This document shows, piece by piece, positions 54,454-62,718 of a DNA stretch of 64,000 bases. Source of the DNA: SZUA-442 sp963759175 (GTDB taxonomy: Bacteria > Actinomycetota > Acidimicrobiia > Spongiisociales > UBA5794); NCBI GenBank assembly GCA_963759175.1, contig CAVWXP010000005.1, positions 1 to 64,000 on the forward strand. Direction: 5' to 3'. Numbering within the stretch: the first letter of the stretch is position 1; each line of letters begins with the position of its first letter. Position numbers and translations under genes: made by a program. The notes under the pieces were generated by a model. That model did not search any database and was not told where the DNA came from. It saw nothing but the letters and a program-made list of their open reading frames with translations.

Positions 54454-56124
54454 GTGAACCCCGAACTGCGCCAACTCGCCGACGAGTACTGGGAGTACGT
54501 CCTACGGACCCAGCCCACGAACGCCCACATGCTCGGGGACTACCGATACGTGGATCAGGTCGAGGATGCATCGAGGGAAGCCGAGGACGCCCACATCGGC
54601 CACCTGCGGTCCTTTGCCGCCAAGGCGAGGGCATTCGATCCCGCCGATCTCGACGCTGCGGATCGCGTGACGCAGGACACCCTCATCTATGAGACGGAGA
54701 CCGCTGCGGGCATCGAGGAGCTGCGGCAGGCAGAGTTCGGCATCGACCCGATCTTCGGACCGCAGGCTGTCTTCCAGGTCGCCATCCCGCAAATGTCGGT
54801 CGAGACGCCAGAGCACGCGGAGAAGATGCTCACCAAGTACTCCGGGATAGCCCGCTTGCTCGACCAGCTCTCAGAGCGGCTCAGGGAGGGTGTCAGCGCC
54901 GGGAGGGTCAACGCCGAGTTCGCGGTGACCAAGACCGTCGAGCAGATCGATGCCATGCTGGCTTCACCCGTCGAGGACGACGTGTTCCTGAAGGCCCAGA
55001 TGCCCGCCGCCTTCGACGAGGCGGACATCGCTGCGTGGCGGGAGCGGGCTGGCACCATCGTCACCGAGGAACTGCGCCCAGCCTTCGGCCGCTATCGCGA
55101 CGTCATCCGCGACGAGGTCGGACCCATCGCCCGATCGAACGAGGAGGCAGGTCTCACCTTCGTCCCCAACGGCGACCTGCTCTACGTGCGGCTCATCGAG
55201 AAGTACACGACGATGCCGATGCAGGCGGCCGAGATCCATGAGATCGGCCTCCAACAGATCGATCGGCTGGCTGAGGAGTACCTCGAGCTCGCAGGACCGC
55301 TACTCGGGACCACATCGCTCGAGGACATCTTCACGGCCCTCCGCGACGATCCTCAGCTCCACCACACCACGGGCGAGGGCGTCGTGGCCCAGTCCGAGGC
55401 CGCGTTCGCCGCGGCGAAGGCCGAGATGCCGAACTGGTTCGGGCGACTCCCGAAGTCCGATTGCTTCGTCCAGGAGACCAAGCACGGTCCCGTGGCCTTC
55501 TACTACCCGCCCGCCGAGGACGGATCCCGAGAGGGCACGTTCTTCATGAACACCGTCGACCCGACATCGTGGGGCACCTACGAGGTCCAGTCGACGTCGT
55601 TCCACGAGGGCATCCCCGGCCACCATCTCCAGATCGCCATCGCCCAGGAACTCGGTGACTCGGTTCCCGCGTTCCAGCGCAACGGATTCATCAGCGCCTA
55701 CGGCGAGGGATGGGGCCTGTACACCGAACGGCTCTCGGACGAGATGGGCCTGTACTCGACCGACCTCGACCGTGTCGGCATGCTGTCGGCTGACTCGATG
55801 CGGGCCTGCCGGCTGGTCGTCGACACCGGCATGCATGCACTCGGTTGGAGCCGTCAGCGGGCGATCGACTACGTGGCCGCCAACTCGCCCCTCGCCATGC
55901 ACACGATCGTCGAGGAGATCGACCGCTACCTGTCGTTCCCCGGCCAGGCGCTGTCCTACATGATCGGTCGCATCGAGATCCAGCGCATGCGCGCCGACGC
56001 CGAAGCCACCCTCGGGGACCGCTTCGACATCAAGGGCTTCCACGACGCCGTGCTGGGCTCGGGCCTCGTGACGCTCCCGACCCTCGACCGCATCGTCAGC
56101 GAGTGGGCAGCCAGCATCGACTGA
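54454..56124 (+). CDS. DUF885-family putative metallopeptidase
   Basis: A 556-residue cytosolic protein of the DUF885 family. The hallmark zinc-site motif FHEGIPGHHLQIA lies near residue 383, followed by ISAYGEGWGLYTERLSDEMG (second metal-ligand region) and FPGQALSYMIGRIEIQRMRA near the end. Family members are predicted gluzincin-like carboxypeptidases. GTG 54454 is used, with gaggagagc upstream; the N-terminus ELRQLADEYWEYVLRTQPTN fits the family. Confidence 0.9.
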   Translation: MNPELRQLADEYWEYVLRTQPTNAHMLGDYRYVDQVEDASREAEDAHIGHLRSFAAKARAFDPADLDAADRVTQDTLIYETETAAGIEELRQAEFGIDPIFGPQAVFQVAIPQMSVETPEHAEKMLTKYSGIARLLDQLSERLREGVSAGRVNAEFAVTKTVEQIDAMLASPVEDDVFLKAQMPAAFDEADIAAWRERAGTIVTEELRPAFGRYRDVIRDEVGPIARSNEEAGLTFVPNGDLLYVRLIEKYTTMPMQAAEIHEIGLQQIDRLAEEYLELAGPLLGTTSLEDIFTALRDDPQLHHTTGEGVVAQSEAAFAAAKAEMPNWFGRLPKSDCFVQETKHGPVAFYYPPAEDGSREGTFFMNTVDPTSWGTYEVQSTSFHEGIPGHHLQIAIAQELGDSVPAFQRNGFISAYGEGWGLYTERLSDEMGLYSTDLDRVGMLSADSMRACRLVVDTGMHALGWSRQRAIDYVAANSPLAMHTIVEEIDRYLSFPGQALSYMIGRIEIQRMRADAEATLGDRFDIKGFHDAVLGSGLVTLPTLDRIVSEWAASID

Positions 56125-56149
56125 CCCGCTGGCCGGGTACATCCTCGCC

Positions 56150-56345
56150 GAACCCAGGGTTCCAGTGGTCGATATCGGTCACTGGAACCCACAGTTCGTC
56201 GCATAGGTACCGGACACCCGTGTCGTGTGTCTGTGGGCCGACAGTGGTCGAATCCGGTCACTGGAACCCTGGGTTCGCAGCAGGCGGTTCTGTGGGCCAC
56301 AGTGGTCGATATCGGTCACTGGAACCCTGGGTTCGCAGCATCGGG
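56150..56345. repeat. Intergenic repeat cluster with long inverted arms
   Basis: Three copies of cagtggtcgatatcggtcac (56164, about 56240 with one variant, and about 56301) lie within 196 bp. The flanks gaacccagggttccagtg (56151-56168) and cactggaaccctgggttc (about 56261 and 56317) are perfect 18-bp inverse complements. The cluster could fold into alternative hairpins. Noncoding. Confidence 0.8.
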
Positions 56346-56354
56346 GGGTGCTAG

Positions 56355-56370
56355 GGTTGTCTAGACAACC
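56355..56370. promoter_or_regulatory. Perfect 16-bp palindrome, GntR-type operator
   Basis: GGTTGTCTAGACAACC is self-complementary over its full length and lies 13 bp before the ATG at 56384. Its core GTCTAGAC fits the GTMTAKAC consensus of FadR-type GntR regulators. No GntR gene is in the window. Confidence 0.65.
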
Positions 56371-56383
56371 TTGGACGGGAGGA

Positions 56384-57587
56384 ATGGCCATGGACGGACG
56401 TTCGATCACGATGCTCGGCACGGGCCTGATCGGGGACTTCTACACGATGACCTTGCACGGGCAACGGAGCCGTGACCGCGTCAACGTCGTGTATTCGCGG
56501 TCGCCCGAGCGCGGTGCGGCGTTCGCCGAGCGATGGGACATCCCCACGCACACCACCTCACTCGAGGATGCCATCAACCACCCCGACACCGACGTCATCG
56601 TCGTCGCTCTGCCCAACTTCCTCCACGAGGAGGCCATCGCCATGGCCGCCGCTGCAGGCAAGGCGATCCTGTGCACCAAACCCCTCGCACGCGACGCCGA
56701 GGAAGCCAAAGCGCATCCTCGACCTCGTCGAGGATGCAGGCGTGTTCGCCGGCTACCTCGAGGACCTGTGCTACACCCCCAAGACCCTCAAGGCCATCGC
56801 AGCCGTCCAGGACGGTGCCGTCGGTGACGTCACGTGGGTGCGCTCCCGTGAGACCCACCCCGGCCCGCACAGCGCGTGGTTCTGGGACAAGGACAAGGCC
56901 GGGGGCGGCGCCATCGTCGACCTCGGCTGCCACTGCATCGAGATCATCCGCAACTTCGTCGGCAAGGACAACCGGCCGGTCGAGGTGATGGCGTGGGCGG
57001 ACACCCTCGTGCACCCGATCAAGGCCGAGGACAACGCCGTGGTCCTCATCCGCTTCGCCTCGGGGGCCCTCGGCCAGTTCGAGGTGAGCTGGAGCTTCCG
57101 CGGTGGCATGGACCTGCGCGACGAGGTCGCAGGCACCGAGGGCACCATCTGGATGAACCACTTCCTACGGACCGGCTACGAGATGTACACCACGGGTGGC
57201 GGCTCGGGATACGTGGCAGAGAAGCTCGAATCCACCGAGGGATGGCTGTTCCCGGTCGGGGACGAGGTCGCAGAGCTCGGATACGTCGACATGTTCACCG
57301 ACATGTTCACGGCGATGGAGGCCGGCACCGAACCGCAGGAGACCTTCTACGACGGCTACGTGGTCAACGCCATCATGGACGCCGCCTACCGGTCGGCGGA
57401 GTCACGCAACTGGGAGTCCGTCGACATCGAGTGGCGCGGCGGCGAGACGGAACGCATCGCCAAGAACACGGCGTACCACGACGGTCACGCCATCGTGAAG
57501 GCCGAGGTCCTCCCCGACGGGCGATCGAAGCTGATCCTCGCCGACAAGGACACGGGCTCGATCTTCGACCTCGTCACCGAGGCCTGA
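56384..57587 (+). CDS. Gfo/Idh/MocA-family sugar dehydrogenase (one frameshift)
   Basis: The roughly 400-residue NAD(P)-dependent dehydrogenase has a Rossmann N-terminus (SITMLGTGLIGDFYTMTLHG, then VVALPNFLHEEAIAMA). The family EKP-like motif is ILCTKPLARDAEEA. The substrate domain contains GGGAIVDLGCHCIEIIRNFV, the characteristic Asp/His pair. An indel near 56707 separates DAEEAK from RILDLVEDAGVFAGY. ATG 56384 and 56390 are both possible; a ggacgggaggaa ribosome site precedes them. It probably oxidises a sugar or cyclitol and heads a two-gene unit with the NagB-like gene. Confidence 0.85.
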
Positions 57588-57589
57588 CC

Positions 57590-58288
57590 CTGGACATCTC
57601 CGTCCTCCCGGAGGCATCGTGGGCCCGGCGGGTCACCGACGAGCTGACCGCATTCCTCGACGCGAAGCCCCAGGCGCGGCTGTGCCTCCCCACCGGGGCG
57701 ACCCCCGCGCCGGTGTACCACGCGTTCGCTGCAGGTGGCGGTGACCTCACCTCGGCCACCGTGTTCCTGCTCGACGAGTTCGGTCTGCCACGAGGTGCAC
57801 CGGCGCGCTGTGACACCATGCTCGGACGGGACCTGCTCGATCGTCTCGCCGCTCCCCCGCAGCGGGTTCTCACATGGAACACCGACGCCGACGACCTCGG
57901 TGCCATGTGCAACGCGTTCGATGCCGACGTCGCCGACGGCGGGCTCGATCTCGTCGTGCTCGGCATCGGGGGCAACGGGCACCTCGGGATCAACGAGCCG
58001 GGAACGACACGCGATGCCTCGACTCGCCTCGTCGAGCTCCATCCGACGACGGCAGCGGCAACGGACCGCTACGGCGCCGACGACCGTCCCGCATGGGGTG
58101 TCACACTCGGCATGGCCCGGATCCTCGAGGGTCGCGAGGTGTGGCTGCTGGCGACCGGCGAACACAAAGCCTCAATCGTGCGGGCGGCGTGCCGCGGGCC
58201 GGTGGGGCCGCACGTGCCCGCATCGTTCCTCCAGACCCATCCGAACGTGAAGGTGTGGCTCGACGAGCCAGCCGCGTCAGCCCTGTAG
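57590..58288 (+). CDS. Glucosamine-6-phosphate deaminase-like (NagB/6PGL superfamily) protein
   Basis: About 230 residues of the NagB/RpiA fold. LCLPTGATPAPVYHAF forms the phosphate loop, TVFLLDEFGLPRGAPARCDTM the catalytic Asp region, and LGIGGNGHLGINEPGTTRDA the active-site His block, then WGVTLGMARILEG. It starts immediately after the dehydrogenase stop. No ATG, GTG or TTG exists in frame before the first conserved residues, so a CTG (57584 or 57590) or an indel must be invoked. It could deaminate an amino sugar phosphate. Confidence 0.75.
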   Translation: MDISVLPEASWARRVTDELTAFLDAKPQARLCLPTGATPAPVYHAFAAGGGDLTSATVFLLDEFGLPRGAPARCDTMLGRDLLDRLAAPPQRVLTWNTDADDLGAMCNAFDADVADGGLDLVVLGIGGNGHLGINEPGTTRDASTRLVELHPTTAAATDRYGADDRPAWGVTLGMARILEGREVWLLATGEHKASIVRAACRGPVGPHVPASFLQTHPNVKVWLDEPAASAL

Positions 58289-58972
58289 CCCCGGCTCCGG
58301 GGTTCGGCCAGCACCGGGTCGGGCCACGGTCGCGTCGACCCACGCCGCCATCGCCTCCTGGTCGAGGATGAGGACGTCGGGTTCGAGCGCAGCCAGTTCC
58401 TCGGTGTGGGCACCCGGCTTCCATGCCGCCGCCACCGAAACCACACCGGCGGACCGTGCCTCGACGATGTCCGACGGCATGTCGCCGACGTACGCCACAC
58501 GGTCAGCAGCGATACCCCACCCCTCGACGATGCGTCCGATCTCCTGCCGCTTCACCGAACCCTCCATCGATCCGGGAGCCACGGTCTCGAACGCACCCAG
58601 GAGGCCGATGATGCGCAACGTGATATCAGCGCTGCGGGCACCCTTGCCGGTGACGACGGCCATCGGGACGCCGGCGTCGGCCATCGCCGCCACCGTTGCA
58701 TGGATCGTCGCGAACACCTCGGCTTCGTCCTCGTGGCGTTCCTCGTACACGGTGAGGTAGGTCTCGATCGCCTCCACCCACCCGTCGCCGAGCTCACTGC
58801 GTAGGAGCCCCTCCTCGGTGGGGCCGAAACGCGCCAGCACATCGTGCGGTGTGAGGTCGGGACCACCATGGTGCGCAATCGTGAAGGCAAGGGCGTTGGC
58901 ACAGAGCGGGATCGTGTCGACGAGCGTGCCGTCGACGTCCCAGATCACGGCGTCGATACCGGTGCCATTCAT
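58277..58972 (-). CDS. HAD-superfamily phosphatase (phosphoglycolate-phosphatase-like)
   Basis: A 231-residue HAD hydrolase. Motif I: VIWDVDGTLVDT (nucleophile Asp), motif II: MAVVTGKGARSA, motif III Lys in EGSVKRQEIG, motif IV: VAYVGDMPSDIVEARSAG. A helical cap lies between motifs I and II, as in PGP-like enzymes. It ends inside the NagB-like gene (12-bp convergent overlap) and overlaps the epimerase gene upstream by 4 bp. It probably releases phosphate from a sugar phosphate. Confidence 0.88.
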   Translation of the reverse strand: MNGTGIDAVIWDVDGTLVDTIPLCANALAFTIAHHGGPDLTPHDVLARFGPTEEGLLRSELGDGWVEAIETYLTVYEERHEDEAEVFATIHATVAAMADAGVPMAVVTGKGARSADITLRIIGLLGAFETVAPGSMEGSVKRQEIGRIVEGWGIAADRVAYVGDMPSDIVEARSAGVVSVAAAWKPGAHTEELAALEPDVLILDQEAMAAWVDATVARPGAGRTPEPGLQG

Positions 58973-59949
58973 ACCGGGCGGGCCTCGATCACGAGCGACG
59001 TGGTGCGCTCCTCGCCCGCTGCGAGCACCGGCAGTGTGCCAGCCGCACGCTCATGGGCCCGCCCACGCGTCGTGCAGTTGGCGGGCTCGATGCCCATGAC
59101 CGCCATCGAGGGGTTGCGATCGATCCACTGGTTCACGATGGGCAACGTGCTGGTGTCCCACGACACGGCGACCTCCACCCCGAGATCCGCGTTGATGATG
59201 CGAGCCGTAGCGACGCCCGCCGTGGCGACCGGGGTGTGCTCGAGGACCCACTCGGGGCCCGATTCGACGGCTTGCGGACTCGTCCACGAGTCGAGCGCGG
59301 GAACGGAATCCGGGTCGCGAGCGACGGAGGATGCAACGGGCAGGTCGAAGACGGTACGCCCCGACCACAACGGATATCCGAAGTTGAGGTGATACAGGAC
59401 CGGTGCCTCCGCGTCGACATCACCGACGTTGGTGGTGACATCGACCAGTTCCACCCGCCCGCACCCGGCATAGGTGGTGATGGTCCGATCGACGCGCATC
59501 GGCGACGGTGGCGCGTCGTCCACGATGGTCGCCGTGGCGGTGACGTAGCCGTCGCCTTCAACCACGCTATCGACCACGACGTCGGTGGCTCTGAGGTGGG
59601 AGAACGTGCCGTGGAGCCCATGGCCCTCCGACGGCATCCCGACGTTGCGCAGGCCACAGGTGACCACGAGTCCGCCGCCGAAGGCGTCCCCCCACGCCAT
59701 CCCTTCGAGATCGGCGAGTGGAGGCACCTCGCCCACCTGGGAGATCCACGCCAGGGGAATGCCGCGGTAGTGCGCCTGCCCGAGATCGAACCCGCGATCC
59801 GGGAGGATCCGGATGGCGATCCCATTCGCCGGGATCACATCGATCACCCGCATCCCCGACGGCATCACCGTCCGTTGCTGCACGTCGAGGACCGCTGCGA
59901 CGTTCGCAAGGGCGCCCGACGCTGCCGCCTGTTGGGTCGTCTCAATCAT
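58969..59949 (-). CDS. DUF4432 aldose-1-epimerase-like protein
   Basis: A 326-residue galactose-mutarotase-fold protein. It shows IRILPDRGFDLGQAHYRGIP, WGDAFGGGLVVTCGLRNVGM, the His-containing EGHGLHGTFSHL, and FNFGYP-like LNFGYPLWSG, then GIEPANCTTRGRA. These match the DUF4432 family linked to sugar catabolism operons. It overlaps its neighbours on both sides (4 and 8 bp), so it is part of one minus-strand operon. Likely role: interconversion of sugar anomers. Confidence 0.85.
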   Translation of the reverse strand: MIETTQQAAASGALANVAAVLDVQQRTVMPSGMRVIDVIPANGIAIRILPDRGFDLGQAHYRGIPLAWISQVGEVPPLADLEGMAWGDAFGGGLVVTCGLRNVGMPSEGHGLHGTFSHLRATDVVVDSVVEGDGYVTATATIVDDAPPSPMRVDRTITTYAGCGRVELVDVTTNVGDVDAEAPVLYHLNFGYPLWSGRTVFDLPVASSVARDPDSVPALDSWTSPQAVESGPEWVLEHTPVATAGVATARIINADLGVEVAVSWDTSTLPIVNQWIDRNPSMAVMGIEPANCTTRGRAHERAAGTLPVLAAGEERTTSLVIEARPV

Positions 59950-60730
59950 CGAGCGCGTGCCCCACGGTGCCGTTGATCACGAGGCCACCGTCGACGACGA
60001 TCTCCTGTCCGGTGATGTACCTCGAGGCGGTCGACGCCAGGAACACCACGGCGTCGGCGATCTCCTCCTCGGTTCCGATGCGTCCGAGCGGGATGCGTTG
60101 CTCGTACGTCGCCCTGACCTGAGGGGTGTACGCCTTCACGTTGAGAGGGGTGTCCGTGGCGCCGGGCGACAGGGCGTTGACGGTGACATTGTGCTCCGCA
60201 GCCTCGATCGCCAGCGTCTTGGTCAGGCCGAGGATGCCACCCTTGGCGGCGATGTAGGCGCCGAGGTTCGCAACCACGAGGACGTCGGCCGCGGACGTGA
60301 TGTTGATGATGCGTCCGTGTCCTTGGCCGTACATGACCCTCGCCGCCTCCCGGGATCCGTAGAAGAACCCGTGGAGGTTGGCGGCGAGCAGACCATGCCA
60401 GTCCTCGTCCGTCGTCTCGATGAGGGGTTTCACCATCAGCTGTGCGGCGTTGTTGATCCAGATGTCGAGGCTCCCCCACCGATCGAGGGCCTCCGACGAC
60501 AGGCGACCGGCGAGGGTCGGGTCACCGGTGTCGCCGCGGATGATGACGGCTTCGCGTCCCTCCGCTTCGATCTGTTCCTGCACGAGGGCGGCTCCCTCGG
60601 TGTCGCTGTGGAAGACGCCCACGATGTTCGCGCCCGCCTTCGCCAGGGCCACGGCGGTGGCCCTCCCGATGCCCTTGGACACTCCGGTCACGACGGCGCT
60701 GGGACCAACGAGCTCGACGGTGGTGGTCAT
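59942..60730 (-). CDS. Short-chain dehydrogenase/reductase
   Basis: A 262-residue classical SDR. Cofactor motif AVVTGVSKGIGRATAVALAK, NNAA motif, catalytic Ser in IINITSAAD, Tyr-x3-Lys in GAYIAAKGG, and C-terminal GQEIVVDGGLVING. It is of the glucose/gluconate dehydrogenase type, and probably oxidises a sugar or sugar acid. It overlaps the zinc dehydrogenase by 4 bp. Confidence 0.92.
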   Translation of the reverse strand: MTTTVELVGPSAVVTGVSKGIGRATAVALAKAGANIVGVFHSDTEGAALVQEQIEAEGREAVIIRGDTGDPTLAGRLSSEALDRWGSLDIWINNAAQLMVKPLIETTDEDWHGLLAANLHGFFYGSREAARVMYGQGHGRIINITSAADVLVVANLGAYIAAKGGILGLTKTLAIEAAEHNVTVNALSPGATDTPLNVKAYTPQVRATYEQRIPLGRIGTEEEIADAVVFLASTASRYITGQEIVVDGGLVINGTVGHALDD

Positions 60731-61759
60731 GGTTGGTCTCCTTCTCCGCGTGGATCGATGACGTACTTCATGCCGGCGCCTGCCCGTGTGGCCTCGAACG
60801 CACGCTCCCATTCGAGGATGGGAACGACCTCCGACACCAACGGATCGAGGCGGACGAGGTCGGCGTCGAGGAGCTGCATCGCCCGCTTCCACGAGCGCGG
60901 CGTGCTCGCGAACCCCGAGCTGTAGACGACCTCCTTGTAGAGGATCCGATCGAGGTCGAGGGTCACCGGGTGCCCGAAGATGCCCACGTGCACGTACCGA
61001 CCGCCCTTGCGCACGGCGTCGAGGGCGACCACAGCCGCAGGCTCGGCACCCGAGCATTCGCACACGACGTCGAACGACTCGCTCGGGACCGTCGACGATT
61101 CGGCGAGCACCACGTCGAACCCGAGCGAGCGGGCGATGTCGAGGCGTGCGGCATCCGACGCGAGGCCCATGATCGTCACGACACCACCGGCCGCACGTGC
61201 CGCCTGGGCTGTGAGGACGCCCATCGTCCCGGGACCGGTCACGAGGACCGAGTCGCCTGCAACGATGACCGGTGGATCGAACAGGCAGTTGGCAACGCAT
61301 GCGAGTGGTTCGGCGAGGGATCCCGCATGGCGACCCACCGTGTCGGGAAGCCGGTGGAGGTTCCGGGCGGGAAGCACCAGCCATCGGGCGAAGGCACCAT
61401 CGACGTGGGAGCCGAACGACCGACGCTCGGCGCACAGGTTGGGACTGCCGGTGCGACAGAACGAGCATGTCTCGCAGTACGAGAAGTATGTCTCCGCTGC
61501 GAACCGACCGCCGATGAGTCCTGTGTCGACGCCGGGACCGACGCTGTGGACCTCTCCGGTGACCTCGTGACCCATCGTCACCGGAGGGTTCGAGGGGAAC
61601 TCGTCCGCCGCGATGTGGAGGTCCGTGCCGCAGATGCCGGCCGAGATGACCTCGAGCAGGACCTGCCCCGGTCCGGGGTCCACGAACGGTGAACTCACGG
61701 AGGCCCAGCGAGTCGGGTCCGACGGCGAGCTTGCTGATACCGATCGTCGTGCGGCTCAC
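60727..61759 (-). CDS. Zinc-dependent alcohol/polyol dehydrogenase (one frameshift)
   Basis: An MDR-family zinc enzyme of about 343 residues. Catalytic zinc ligands: GICGTDLH and TMGHEVTGEV. The structural zinc loop has four cysteines in CETCSFCRTGSPNLC. Rossmann motif VLVTGPGTMGVLTAQAARAA. The N-terminus SRTTIGISKLAVGPDSLGLR is in another frame, joined near 61695 by an indel. The GTG start at 61759 overlaps the phosphotriesterase-like stop (GTGA). Sorbitol/threonine-dehydrogenase-like; substrate presumably a polyol or aldonate of this pathway. Confidence 0.85.
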
Positions 61760-62718
61760 GATGGTGCTCCGTCCATGGTCAGGAATCGCTGTGGATTCGT
61801 CTCGAACATCGTCCTGACATCGGCATCGGCGACTCCGCGCATGGTGAGGGCTTCGAGGAAGCCCGTTCGCATCCAGGCGAGCCCCGGGCCCCCTCCGAGG
61901 GCAGACCACAGGGTGCGACGGGCTCCGTCCGTACCGAACATGATCCGATCGACGTGACCGGCGTCCACCATGAGACCCGTGAGTTCGGCCGTCCAGTTGT
62001 CGGTGCCAGGCGGCTGGCGGAGCGCCTGATCGAACTCGAGATGGACGCCGGTGGCGAGCAGGTCCCGGTGGTATCTCGGATCGGTGATCTTGTCGGTGTG
62101 GGAGATGACGACGCGCTCGAGCGGGAAGCGCAGGTCGTTGAAGGCCTCCACGTGATCCATCGCCCCGACACCCGCCTCGGTGTGGGTGAGGATGGACACC
62201 CCGGTGCGCCGTGCAGCCTCGGCGGCGGCGGCGAAGACACGCCGCGCACGCTCGGTCAGCCCGACGCCTTCGGTGGCGACCTTGATGATGCCTGCCCGGT
62301 GCTCCGTGCGCTCGACGACCGGTCCCGTGTAGTCGAACCGGTCGATTCCCTCGGTGATGTCGGCCGCGAACAGGTCGGCGAGGATGCCGACATCGGCCTC
62401 CATCGCCCACCGATGGTGCACGTAATACTTGGGGGTGTGGAGCCCCGTCATCGCGACGATTGCGATGCCCGTGCGACGGCTGATCTCGGCGAGTCGGTCG
62501 GGGTGCCTGCCACCTGCCGCCGGCATCGCATCGACCATGCATCCCGCTCCGGCTGCTGCGCACGGGGTGAGCTCGGCGACGGCTTCATCGACCGAGGGGA
62601 GGTGGATGTGGGGGAAGTCCGAGGCGATGAGGGCGTTGTCGAGGATGAGGTGCTCATGGACGTAGGTGGCACCGAGGGAACCGGCGGCCACATCACCAAG
62701 CACGGTCCGCACACTCAC
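61756..62718 (-). CDS. Phosphotriesterase-family lactonase-like amidohydrolase
   Basis: A 320-residue TIM-barrel metalloenzyme of the phosphotriesterase family. Metal-binding set: HEH in YVHEHLIL, the bridging Lys in GIIKVATEG, His in ILTHTEAG, His in VISHTDK and Asp in FGTDGAR. Sugar-pathway homologues open lactones. GTG 62718 overlaps the FAD gene stop. In this operon it would hydrolyse the lactone made by a dehydrogenase. Confidence 0.88.
   Translation of the reverse strand: MSVRTVLGDVAAGSLGATYVHEHLILDNALIASDFPHIHLPSVDEAVAELTPCAAAGAGCMVDAMPAAGGRHPDRLAEISRRTGIAIVAMTGLHTPKYYVHHRWAMEADVGILADLFAADITEGIDRFDYTGPVVERTEHRAGIIKVATEGVGLTERARRVFAAAAEAARRTGVSILTHTEAGVGAMDHVEAFNDLRFPLERVVISHTDKITDPRYHRDLLATGVHLEFDQALRQPPGTDNWTAELTGLMVDAGHVDRIMFGTDGARRTLWSALGGGPGLAWMRTGFLEALTMRGVADADVRTMFETNPQRFLTMDGAPS

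Noticed and set aside
59942..62563. An 873-codon open frame spanning three genes on the minus strand
   Set aside because: Only its last 262 residues are a protein (the SDR). The rest is Arg/His-rich out-of-frame reading of the zinc dehydrogenase and lactonase genes.
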